Positions 27,528 to 38,604 of a stretch of 64,000 nt of DNA are shown here, in pieces. Under the pieces are notes generated by a model. It worked only from the letters and a program-made list of their open reading frames with translations. It was not told the origin of the DNA and did no database searches. Position 1 is the first letter of the stretch, and every line of letters begins with the position of its first letter. The translations under genes were made by a program, and so were the position numbers. Source of the stretch: Megaleporinus macrocephalus (lineage: Eukaryota; Chordata; Actinopteri; Characiformes; Anostomidae); the NCBI GenBank assembly GCA_021613375.1, contig CM038716.1:15530024-15594023 (forward strand). Direction: 5' to 3'.

Positions 27528-28590
27528 CCAACCAAAAAGGTTTTTGCACAATCAAAAAACCTGCTGAGTCATTTAGACTCCATAATGAACCGTAAGCAGC
27601 GGTCAGTGTGAAAACCTTTGAAAACACAAGCTGTATCGTTTGTCAAGCCACAAGAATGGACTTGAACCAGGACAAAGGCATCATCTAGTGCTGTTTCTGA
27701 ATGGAGAACATTAGTGAAATGTTGTCATTTCCATTGGCATATATTATTAATGGGATCAAAAGTATTTAGGCCTATTATAAAACTACTGATACAGACCATT
27801 ACTCAGTATAGAAGAAAAACTGGAAGATTCTGAATGAATGGGACCATCTCTTGTTTGGCCTTCATGCTAGTATTGATGGGACTGAATTTTATGTTTTTGT
27901 TTTTATTTGTATGGAGATTTAATACTTGATCTAAGGTACTACACAGTGATCTATGATCTATAATTTGTTTTCTCATATTTAAATGAATCATTTCTTGCTG
28001 CAGTCATCTCATATTATCATGAAAGGTAAATGTCTTGTAGTACTGATGATACAATTCAAATCTGCCTGTGGATGAAATCAAGGGTGACTATTTATGTACC
28101 AGATGCCAGACAGACTTTATTTATTGCACCAAAGCTTGTCACGTTTCAGTCATACTCAGCAGTGCAACAAATATCTAGCTTTATTTTACTGAAATATCTG
28201 TCTTTATACATATTTGCATTCGTTCTTATGCTCAAGTTAATAGACCGAAATCTTTAGATAAAAACGTTTTGAGTAGCACTTTTCTAACAGAAATGTCTTG
28301 TTCTCAAAGTTTTGTTTGTTTGTTTGTTTGTTTTCATGATGCCTGACGAGGGTGTGTAGAACACTACTAATAGCAGACTACTTCAGTCAGCTTATCTGTC
28401 TAGCTTCTGATTGGTCTGTATATGTTGATGTTGAGTGACACTTTAAAAGGCATCAAAGATTCATCTCTTCAATGTGCTTTAGGGTACTCTGTATATTTAA
28501 AAGATTTAATCTTTAAGGAGCCATTCAGGATTGACATTATCTCCGCTTTTGGACATAGAAAGCCCTTATACATTTTGTAAATCATATAAG

Positions 28591-28596
28591 AATAAA
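28591..28596 (+). terminator. Polyadenylation signal of the Sec6-family gene
   Basis: Canonical AATAAA about 1.06 kb after the stop codon, followed within 20-40 bases by a T/G-rich stretch (28617-28650). The 3' UTR would run from 27528 to about 28615. No better signal lies between the stop and this site. Confidence 0.6.
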
Positions 28597-28866
28597 TGAT
28601 AAAGATGCTGATGTATTCGTCTCCTCGTTTTGTTTTTTTTATTCTTTTATTTTATTTACGTATTGACTCTTTGATTTAGTGCTGGCATTACCAAGAAAGT
28701 CTACCGGCCCACGGAGAGAGAGAGCTTCTTTAGGCACACTTGAGCCAGTGGAACTCAGAATTACTTTAAATTCACAATGAAACTGACGTGATGATCTTCT
28801 GAAATACCTACACAACTGAGAATGACAGACAAGCAAAGTTCTTGTGCAGTATTGAGTTCATGATAA

Positions 28867-30443
28867 CTGGGCAATACATTTATGAAGTATTTGGACAGTA
28901 GTGCAATTTGTGTAATTTTGCCTCTGTACTACAAAGGGTTTGAAGTTAAGGGGCCAATATGTGATTGAAGTGCACAATTTCAGTTTTAATTCAACACAAA
29001 TATTGTATTATCTGTTCAGGAATTACAGACCTTAATATTTACAGGTACAAAAATAATTGTACAGGGGACAGATAAGCAATTATGTGGCCAGCTGTGACAT
29101 TTTTCCTCATTATTTCATGACAAATTACAATGAGATTAAAGAATTGGAGCTGATTCTAATATGCAGAATGATCAATATGCAGTTTAAAACGAGTCAGTAA
29201 AGCAACAAATCAAACCTATTTGTAACATTCCAGCAGCACAACAAGCAGGCAGGGAGGTTAGATCCATACGCAGGCTTTATTATACAAAATAAGGATACTC
29301 ATACATAAGGACACAGCTACATACAATCACAGACACAGAGGGGAGAGTGAGGTGAGACTATATACACAGATATGAGACACCCTAGACAAGGGACACCTGA
29401 GGAACATACAACAAGGCACAGGTGGAGGGCAAAGAAACATAAACAAACAACACTTGGCACGGAGGGAAGGGCAGACTGGACACGATCCTTACACTATTAC
29501 AGAGACAGCAGAAACTTTAGGAGTGGCCAAAAAGTAGGAATGCACTGAAAAGATCGACAACAAAAGGCCTAGAAGACCATGAAACTAAACTAAAGTGGAT
29601 GATTGCAGAATTCATTTAGTCATGAAGGAAAACACAGTATCTAGTCAAGTCCCAGACATTCTAGAGCAGGTTGGTGTGTCACTGTGTTAAAGTCTACAAT
29701 TAAGAAACACCGTCAGGACTGTAAATACAAAAGGATTTACCTCAAAATACAAACCACTAATATCACTTAAGAACAGAAAAGCCAGATTATACGTTTTGCC
29801 TGAATTCCCAGTTTTGAAATAAAATTATTTAGACAGATTAAATAAAATTTACTTTACCAAAATTTACCACAATGATGAGGCTTATGAGCAAAAGCAGTGT
29901 TATAGCATAGCCATGTATGGCCGCCAGTGGAACTGGGTAGCTGGTTAATGCTGATGGCAGTACCAGGATGAATTCAGAAGCTGCAAAACTGAGAGTGCAA
30001 ACGTATTACAAATGGATAATGAAAAAAGCAACCGAGAGCTTCATAAGGCTTTGTCAGTCTGCTGACCTCAACTCAGTTGAGCATGCTTTTCACTTTCTGA
30101 GGACAAAACTAAAGGCAGGACCCACAAACAGGCACCAAATGAAGGCAGCTGCCTGGTGAACTATGTCAAGGGAGGAAACTCACAATTTTGGTGATGTTCG
30201 ATGGTTCCAGACTTCAGATGGTCATTGACTCCAAAAGTCAATGTCTTTAAATTATTAAAAACTTATTTTCATATTTATAATTATGTTTGTTTGTCCCAAT
30301 ACATTTGACCGTGTGAAAATGAAGGGATTGTGTCTGGAATTTGTAAGTGGTTAATGCAATGATTTTGTTCAACCCCTTTAGTTGTACCCTTTAATCACAT
30401 TTTACTTCAAAATTATAGCGCTGTCCAAATACTTATTGACCAG
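28867..30443 (+). mobile_element. Decayed Tc1-like transposon with transposase remnant
   Basis: The two ends carry inverted copies of AAGTATTTGGACAG (28885-28898 and the reverse complement CTGTCCAAATACTT at 30421-30434). At 29968-30159 a 63-codon frame matches the C-terminal end of Tc1-type transposases in residue order (a QSADLNSVEHAF stretch, where active proteins have SPDLNPIEH, then LKAGPTNRHQ). The upstream catalytic region is not readable, so this copy is dead. A different sequence, about 29224-29490, interrupts the left half. Confidence 0.75.
29224..29490. repeat. Sequence nested within the Tc1-like element
   Basis: This stretch, rich in CACAGACACAG-like blocks, does not resemble Tc1 interior and breaks the element between its left end and the transposase remnant. 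No target duplication or coding sequence could be made out. It may be part of another dispersed fish repeat. Confidence 0.3.
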
Positions 30444-30445
30444 CT

Positions 30446-30463
30446 TGTGTGTGTGTGTGTGTT

Positions 30464-30558
<95 letters not shown>
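30446..30558. repeat. (TG)n(TA)n microsatellite
   Basis: About 25 bases of TG with one interruption, then about 88 bases of TA. It directly adjoins the right end of the Tc1-like element. Ile-Tyr open frames across it are artefacts. Confidence 0.95.
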
Positions 30559-30562
<4 letters not shown>

Positions 30563-30711
30563 TTCGGTTTTGCTTTTTGTTTTGAGTTTTTGAGTTTTAG
30601 AACAACCACCAACAGGGCACAATGTAATAAATCTGCTCACTTTAACTTTTTTGGTAAAAACAAACTTTGTTATTACAACTTTTAACAGTAGCAGTTAGCA
30701 GTGACATCACT

Positions 30712-31327
30712 AAGTGCATTTACATGTACTCAATCATCCAATAACTGCAGAAAATCAGATTTTGTCAGTAATGAGTTCAACGCGTTTACAAGAACTTGAG
30801 TAATTATATGTGAAGAAGGGAAATAGGGAAGCTCCGGGTCTACATGAGTCAGGCAGTAATCGGATTTCTGCTTTGCATCTAGCAAATAAACTCACAAAAT
30901 AAGACATGACAAGACATGACATAAAATAAAACTCAATGTTCATACTTTGTTTTTAAACACAATCATTTTAGTGGAAAATATGAACATACATCATCTAGAG
31001 CTTGAAGAATATTTGAATCCTTCATGAAGCCTGTAGCTGGTTTAGGCGTCACTCCCAAAGTGTTTATTTGTCAACTTACATTAGTACCACAGTCTGGTTT
31101 TACATGTGACTGACTGAGGAAAGAAAATCAGAGTAAGGATATACATGTGCTTAAAATCTAATTACTGAGTTAAAATCAAGCTCTCTTTATCAGATTTCTT
31201 AATCAGATTTCTGGGCATTTTCCAGTCTATGAAATCAGAGTACATTGCGTACATGACCGCTTGAACAATCAGATAACTGCTGAAATCTGATTATAATTAG
31301 ATTATAAAGTGCATGCAAACGCACTCA
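30712..31327. mobile_element. Inverted-repeat element with long, diverged arms
   Basis: The left arm (AAGTGCATTTACATGTACTC, then ATAACTGCAGAAAATCAGAT) is matched in reverse complement near 31265-31327 (CAGATAACTGCTGAAATCTG ... AAGTGCATGCAAACGCAC). Related TGTGCATGTAAATTGAG-type sequence occurs near 48670-48750. No coding sequence. The ends are approximate. Confidence 0.45.
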
Positions 31328-31892
31328 ATTTTGAGTTCAGAGCCTGTACTGATAGCCGATGAATAATCATTCTCATTCTTAAGAGGTGTGCCTGAAATAC
31401 TGAAACTTGTTTTTTGGGATGATGTTATTTTTCTGTATTTGTTTCTCTGACAGTTCAGCTGGGACCTAAAATAAAAACTACAAAACAGTAGATGTTCAAA
31501 TATTAGTGCACAGCGTAAACCTTTATACATATTTTAATTAGCGCATAAGAATTTCCTTAAAAGCATCATTTTATGCACCCAGTATGATTTTTGGGGGGTG
31601 TTTGCTATAGTAGAAATATACACTGATGGAATGTTTACAGCATGACAAACATAAGAGAACAGCAGACCCCTTAAAAAGGGGTTCCTCTGTTTTCTTATGG
31701 GGTTCCATCACAGAAGGCATGAAAATGACCTTAACTTTCCACTATGATGTAATTTGTATTGGATCTGCACTGTTACATTTCATTGTGATGTGATCATTTT
31801 AAAAAATCGAAACCAAACAAGTCTTAGTGAGAAGCGCTTTCCAACATCAGCTCACAAGGCGGTTTCATTGGAAGCATCCTTTAAAATTTTAT

Positions 31893-32077
31893 TTCTTCAC
31901 TGTCCAAAGAAAAAAAGATATATGCATGTTTTATGTATTTTATATTTTATTTATTTTAATGTGATTTTGGAGCCTTTCTCCAGGTGCATTCATCATGATT
32001 CTTTTAAACGACAGCTGCTGCTTTCAAATTAAAATCAACAAAAATAGACATACACATTTTTCTTTGGACAGCAATAA
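31893..32077. mobile_element. TCATCRCTGTCC MITE, copy E (diverged)
   Basis: Left CTTCACTGTCCAAAGAAAAA and right TTTTTCTTTGGACAGCAATA are inverted repeats, matching the family ends. The interior is largely decayed. Intergenic, downstream of the Sec6-family gene. Confidence 0.6.
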
Positions 32078-33119
32078 CTTAATCAAAGAGCTTCACTGAT
32101 GAAGAGATTCTGTAACTGAACTTCAAATTCAGATTCAACCTAATTCGGTTATAAGGCTACAACTTGAATTTAGAACAGATAGAAATGTATTTGTCAGCTA
32201 CACCATTTACTTAGAAGATTAATCAACCGTATCCAGATTAGTATGTTGTTTTATGGGGGTCTCTCACAGAATGAAACAGCAAACACTTCAGGGAATTCAA
32301 ATCTCTATTCTGTGCCCACCACAACCTCATAAATGAATGGAAGCAGTATCAACAGCACGTCGAGTAAGATTTCCAAAAAAACTTTGATTGGCAGCTTAAA
32401 GCCTTGAGGCTGAGTGACAAAGTACTTGTACTCTGGATTTGAAAAAGACTTTATTGGAGATGCTGGCTCACACAGATCTAAACCTTCACACGAAGCAGGC
32501 ATGCACCACAATAATATATGAAAAGGTGAGAAGGATCTATAGATTGTTTACCCTCAGGTTGTCTCTGTTGCAGAAGAGCGTTTTAAAATGAACTGATGCC
32601 ATGAGTCACTCCTACTGGAGAGGGCTAGGAGAATATGGGCAACACCTGCAACATCAACTCCAACACCTGTTTAACACTGCTCCCCTGGCCAGCTGTGTGC
32701 TGACTGGAGAACGTTCCAGTTTAATTTCTCCACCAGAATTTCACATCTTCAGCTTGATTTGGCTTTAAACACGGACTATTTTTCAAACATAGGTTATGAG
32801 TCTGGATTCTTTTTGTTGGTTTTTATTTGGACACACAGATCTATGAAAAGCTGTCATGCTGGAATGTTTAAAGAACTTTTTTTAAACCATTTTCCCAACT
32901 TAAAGTGAGCTATTTTGACTGCATGGGAGGAAAATTAGTTGCATGTAATATTCTCTTTCAAATAAAGTTGGATGAGTTATTTGATGTGATTAAATTGGGT
33001 TTATTTCTTGCACAAAACCATCAAGCAAGTATTCCATCAAGCATCCTGTCTGTTTCCATTTATCATCACTAAATTGTGGTTGACAAAACATCGTTTTTGT
33101 GGCAAAAAAATTAAAGGAA

Positions 33120-34480
33120 GTGCCCTTTTTGATGAAGGCTGATGATGTGCCCCCTACAGATAGTGGATCTGCAGCTACCTTATAAAACACTGCATCTAGT
33201 GATGGATGTATTGACCTATTAAGTTCCCCTTCTAATGTAAAAGGGTGTGACGAAGTGCCATCTATCCAGGGCTGGACTGGTAATCTGGCATTTGCCCAGT
33301 GGGCCGACAGTCCTTCTTCTGATAAAATAGTAAACAGTCAAGGCTGAGAAGTACTGAATGAGCAGCAAGTGTTCATTTTAGGCTACATCATAGCGTTTTA
33401 GATATTTAGGCTAAAGGTGTGTTAAAAGGCTGCCTAGTAGTTTGAATTTGTAGCCTCTATGCTGCGGTTCAACATGTTTTAAAAACTCAAACAAGTGAAA
33501 TAACAGATCTTAAAACTGATAAATGAAGTAAAAGCTTTGCAATTTAAGCTTTACTAAAGTAAGTGTATAAAAGTATTATTAGGAAAAGTTATGCCCACAC
33601 TGAATAAGAGTAAGACAGTGTCAAATGCTGATATGTTGCATGAGTTCACAAAGCAGCCCTGTCTGTTTTTAGCCTGATCTAAATGCATGTTATAGCTTTT
33701 TAAAGGAGGGAGCACCTTTTAACCTGAAGAATTAGAATTGAACTGCTATATCAGAGAAATTCAGAAAATACATGAGTAGACAAAAGTGTTAGAACTACAA
33801 GATCTGTAAATTTTCTTCTTGCTTTCCACAATGGTTATTTGATAGGCTTCTAAAATAATAATTCACTGTAAATTTCTAATATGGAAAAAGTTATATATTT
33901 TTTAAATATGATGCTGTTATTATTTGATAATTATTATATGATAATAATAATAAAATGCATTCCTTCGCGGAACACATACATAAATTACTGGTCGGCTGGA
34001 CGCCGCTAATTATGACGGGCCGGTCTAAGCCAAAAATGCCAGGGCGGATTTTTTGTCCCAGTCCAGCCCTGCCTCTATCCCACTCCCACATGACTGTGAC
34101 CCAAAAGGAGCTCCTTCAGTTGGTGAAAATGGGATGCACTGCTGTATAGGGTAGTCCTACAGGTGACAAAACATGATAAAATGCTCTGTTAAGTGCTCCT
34201 GTAATGGAGACGTATCCTCCAGTGGGTACAATGTGATGTAGTAATGTAAAAGGTGTCCCTACATGTTTCCTAACAGATGCTTCTCCAATGGAGGAAATGC
34301 GATGTGGTGCCATATAGAATAAACTTCTCTAAAGGTGCCTTTCTGATGAACAAAGAGTCATGACATCCCACCTTAAATGTCCTTTTGAGTGAGAAAACAC
34401 AAGAAAGTTCCCTGGCAATAAAGAGAAAATATCCCAGTGAAAAAATGAGATGCAGTGACCTACTGTCGTACCTCTAGGGC
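33120..34480. repeat. Possible highly diverged tandem repeat, split by a hAT element
   Basis: Phrases such as GTAATGTAAAAGGTGTCCCT, CTAATGTAAAAGGGTGTGAC, GAGGAAATGCGATGTGGTGCC and GTACAATGTGATGTAGT recur at irregular spacing on both sides of the element at 33267-34071. I read it as an old minisatellite with units of about 50-60 bp, but no unit is well conserved. Confidence 0.3.
33267..34071. mobile_element. hAT-type non-autonomous element, 805 bp, with 8-bp target duplication
   Basis: Ends CAGGGCTGGACTGG and CCAGTCCAGCCCTG are perfect 14-base inverted repeats. The flanking octamers CATCTATC (33259-33266) and CCTCTATC (34072-34079) match at 7 of 8 bases, the target-site length of hAT elements. 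The terminus CAGGGCTGGACTGG is a familiar fish hAT end. The interior is AT-rich with no transposase frame. Confidence 0.85.
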
Positions 34481-35299
34481 AGGTGTTTTGAATTTACTTC
34501 TCCAACTCTGCTCACATTCAAAATACAGAGTATGTGTTAACAAATTGTTTTTGCGAGAGACCAATAAGTTAGACTAATATCTAGCTAGCATCTTTATGTA
34601 ATCGCATCTGCACTGTCCCTGTTGTTTTTGTTTTAAATATAGTTAAAACATCCAAATGCTCCAAATGCTTTTTTGTAATGGAATTTTTTGTCAGAGCTAC
34701 ATCACATTAGCAGAGTAGTCAATTTAATACCAAGTTAAATGCACACAGATCACAGATTTAAAAAATGTGAAAAACAACCTATAAAAATGATTGCAGTTTT
34801 AATCATAAAGAATTATGTACTATCCAATACTGACCCCATCTTCCCATTGTAATAAGGTTGCAGGTCACCTCAACTTAGGATCTTGGTTATCAAAATCTCA
34901 GAATTTCTCACCAGAACTTACGATTAAGGGGGTGTTTATATGCAACTTCCAAGTTGGGAACTCATATTTACCATAATTCTGATAGCACATGAATGCGTAC
35001 AGTCTGGCTGTAACCCCACTACAGTGTGTGAGGGAGCTAATACAGCAAGCTTTCTCAAACAGTGTTAAGTTGAGTTTTACCAGTAATGCATTACTAAACA
35101 CTAATGTATGTACACTGCAAGTCCTGTTATAGATTACTCTATTGCATTTGTTAGCCTAGATACCTAGCTAAGGAGCCAGCTGGCTGAACAGGTACTCTGC
35201 TAAGCTGTTTCTGTTTCAATCCCAATTTGAAAGAGATATAGAGTTGACCATAATGAGGTCCCTGCACTTCGAACAGCCACAGGTTATACCTCGTATAGG

Positions 35300-35790
35300 G
35301 TCTGTCTGAAAACCTGGACTGTCTAGAGAACTGACTATGTAGGCAGCTGTTTATGTAGGCAGCGTTTTCTCTGACGTCTCTCCGCATAAAACAAACTATT
35401 GAGACGCTCTAGTTAGACAGCAACTACGTCATGGCTTGTTCCTGCCCACTGCACGCGACCGGCGTTTTAGCTAGTTGCTAAGCTACCAGCCGGCTATCCA
35501 AAACAATAGCCCTAGGCTTAAAAATCCGCTAGCATAAATGCTAATGGGTCGAGTATAAAACTGCTAAATTGTCAACGATTCGTTACAAAGTAAATAAAAT
35601 GCTGTTTTGTGTGGCTGCATGACAAATTAAAACATCAGAGAGTTACATTTTTAAATGACTTCACTGCTCGTAGCTTCGCCTGCGTTGCATCATGGGATTA
35701 CCTTAAGGCTACTGAGGCACCATATTTTGGCCCGCAAATATGGTGCCTCAGTAGACATCATGTTTAAGGTATCTAAGCTCCCTAATCACA
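35300..35790. mobile_element. Copy 2 (inverted) of the element at 372-855
   Basis: Runs in reverse complement relative to copy 1: the segment reading GGCAGCGTTTTCTCTGACG, then CATAAAACAAACTATTGAGA, then the block with GCTAGCATAAATGCTAATGG corresponds to the 3' half of copy 1. The termini are more eroded than in copy 1. Confidence 0.55.
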
Positions 35791-37049
35791 GCTTTCTTAT
35801 CAACATCTTAATAATTCCCTCTGTGTTTTACTTGGGAGGTGTTTTGTGGAATGAACATTTTACATTTATTTCCTGTATATGTTTCCTGTAGGTGTGGTTA
35901 TACTTTTGTAACGTGGATCATAATAAAGGTTGTAGACCATTCCATCAAACATGACTTATCATAGCTTGTCCGCACTGATGTGCCACCCATGGCATGCAGT
36001 AGGTGCACCCTACACTTCAAACAGCCACTGGTTATACCTCATATTGTCTATGAATAATGTTTTAATCCAGCTGTGCAGACATGTAATGTTTTAGCTGTTT
36101 TTTATGTTATTTAATTACCAGACTGAGCCCTGGAGAAGCTTAGTTAATTAGTTGTGCTTGACTGCAAAAATGTGCAGAGTCATTGACTGGCATGTCATTA
36201 CAAAGCAGGGCAGAGACAAGGTCAGTCAGGCACGGGTAAACAACAGTAAACAGTAAAGTAAATGTGGTTATATATGGGCGTTAGTTGATGAGCTGGAAGA
36301 GAGAACAGCTGTGCTGGGATAATAAACAGGCGGTCGTGGTTACATGTTTACCAGTTTGAGTGCACACTGACGTCACTGACCAGGCGGCAATTTAGTTTAT
36401 CACGTCACACACAGGGTGGGAACAGGGTAATTAGCTGGTAGCTGTGGGAAAGTGCAGAGTTAGTTAATGTGATGTATCCCTCATCTAAGTTTCGTAAGCA
36501 GCAAAATGAGGACATGGGTGTCTACAAAAAAACTGTCATCACGCCAACTCTGCAAGGCCGGTGAACCACAAGCATATAATAAGTGCTAATGAGAGGGTTT
36601 GGGTTGGTGAATTTAGCACAATTTAGCAAGCAAAGCTCGCAAAAATCTGTAAGTGAACGCTAGGGAGTTTACAAAATGTCCGAATTATCCCCTTTGTAAA
36701 CTAGACGAATGACAGAATTAGAGACTGCCCTGCCCTGCCCTATGTATGTTCTGTGTTCTGTGTATGTTCTTGGTCTGCAAGACAGCAGAAGGCTGGAGAA
36801 TTAGATCGAGAAGAACAGAGGATCCCAGAAAAACGACACGCAAATAAATCCTACCTTTTATTACAGCATGTGATGTAGACCTACAAGCTACAAATTCTTT
36901 ACCTTCACTCTGCGTAGTCTGATTTCTCTGTCCTTGCATCTTATCCTGGTATCTTTCTGGCCTGTCCAAAACACTTGTATAATTGTATAATACATACGTA
37001 TAGTCAACATTGTCAACATTGCTTCTATGCTGTGTAAAAAGGGTGCATT

Positions 37050-37053
<4 letters not shown>

Positions 37054-37090
<37 letters not shown>

Positions 37091-37116
37091 TGTGTATGTG
37101 TGTGTGTGTGTGTGTT
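37054..37116. repeat. (TG)n microsatellite
   Basis: About 63 bases of TG with two TATG interruptions. Cys-Val or His-Thr open frames on the two strands here are artefacts. Confidence 0.95.
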
Positions 37117-37863
37117 GTATTGCACAACAAACTTGCTTTTTTCATGTGCGAAACCGGGAAGCTCTTAAACGCTGATAAGAATGTGCACAAGTACAGGAAA
37201 AGCCTTTCTTGCTTCTCAGAAAACTCTTAGAGATTTCTTCATCGTTGAGACACTGCACTGATGTTAACAGGGCTCTTCGCCCTTGCCTTATCTATTCAAT
37301 CTTTATTCTGCAGATCTCCTCTTTTTTCAGCCATCTATTCTTCTTGACAGTGCATGAAGTTCATAGCCTGGCCCCTTCCTCCTGTCCTGTGAACATCCCT
37401 TTTGTTGACAGACTGGAAGAGTGATATGTTGCTCGACCCAAGACACTTAGTTTATTTCTCATTTACAGGGTCAGGGCTGTGTACCAACACAGGACTTTTT
37501 CCACACACACAGAGCAAACAGCTAGTGGACCGTGAGGAGATCTACACTGAATTTGGCAAAATGTTTATTGGATTGAAATTGTATACTGCAACTTCACATT
37601 ATTTTGGAATAAGCTACAATATTCAGTATTGTGTATTTGTACTGTGTTGGCTCAAATACAGGTCCACAAGAATTTACAAATCACTGCAATCCATTTGGAT
37701 ATGCATATAACGTCCGGTCCCAACTTTTCTGGAATTCACATTTCTACACAGAGACAGTGGGCTTGTTCAGTTAATTCAACCTTTGTATTAGCACCTGGCT
37801 TGGTGTAATGCAGTCCAATTAGATTTTTTGCATCTGGACCACCAGTGATCATAGACCTTAATA

Positions 37864-38068
37864 TCATTGCTGTCCAAAGAAAAAACATTTATCACCATCA
37901 CTGATTATTAATTAATTGATTGCAGCAGCTGCCGTTTACATTGTGTAAAAATTCTATGTTGAATAGACCAATCGAAATGCTCCAGAATAGCTAGGAAATT
38001 CTGGTTCCATTGACTTACATTAAAAGTAAAGATCATTTTTGGCCTCTCCTGTAAAGGACAGTGACGGC
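37864..38068. mobile_element. TCATCRCTGTCC MITE, copy F (inverted orientation)
   Basis: Left end TA|TCATTGCTGTCC and right end GGACAGTGACGG. The interior is in reverse complement to copy B (CTGGTTCCATTGACTTACAT, GGCCTCTCCTGTAAAGGACA). About 540 bp upstream of the first zinc-finger gene. Confidence 0.7.
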
Positions 38069-38431
38069 ATTCTTGTGGGAATTAGGCAGCTGCAGTTTTT
38101 TCATTGCCAAAACCTGCAGTTGTTTTCCATGGGGTTAGTCTTCATAGGCTAGAACCTGCACCAACACAATGATGCACATTTCTTTTTATTCTAGGACCTT
38201 CAATTTTATTATCTCATAGCATTCTTCCATGGGTGATAATACTGGCACGCATATTAACAATAAATTCACTAAACATGCTTCAGATTATTTATTTTTTATG
38301 TAAAAGCTGTGAAAATCGAATTTACTGGCAAGGAAAATACAGCTAGTCTCTGGCAGTGATAGGCCTCCAAGTTTTCACAAACTGAGAAGCTGCTACTCTT
38401 ATTTTGAAATGCATGCAGTCTGCATGGGATA

Positions 38432-38439
38432 TGACGTCA
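38432..38439 (+). promoter_or_regulatory. Palindromic CRE in the likely promoter of the first zinc-finger gene
   Basis: TGACGTCA lies 166 bp upstream of the first ATG (38605), a usual promoter-proximal distance. The region from here to the ATG is richer in CpG (CTCGCTTCTCGCAG, GTCGACGCG) than its surroundings, consistent with a TATA-less promoter. The transcription start is not determined. Confidence 0.45.
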
Positions 38440-38604
38440 CTAGGTGAAAATCTTTGGTGCTTCGAGAGGCTCAACTTGCTCAGATAATCGTAGTTTGCTA
38501 CCATTAAGACTTTTTTGATAATAAATATACTTTAACACGTCTCGCTTCTCGCAGTGCACGTCAGTTCTGTCACAGTCTGTCAATGCTGTTTAAGTCGACG
38601 CGCA

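Larger units (their letters stand above)
34481..38430. other. Intergenic stretch upstream of the first zinc-finger gene
   Basis: Apart from the element copy at 35300-35790, the TG tract and a MITE copy at 37864-38068, I see no exon or RNA gene. A palindromic CRE (TGACGTCA) lies at 36368-36375. A 35-base direct repeat (about 35263-35297 and 36008-36042) flanks the inverted element copy. Confidence 0.55.
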
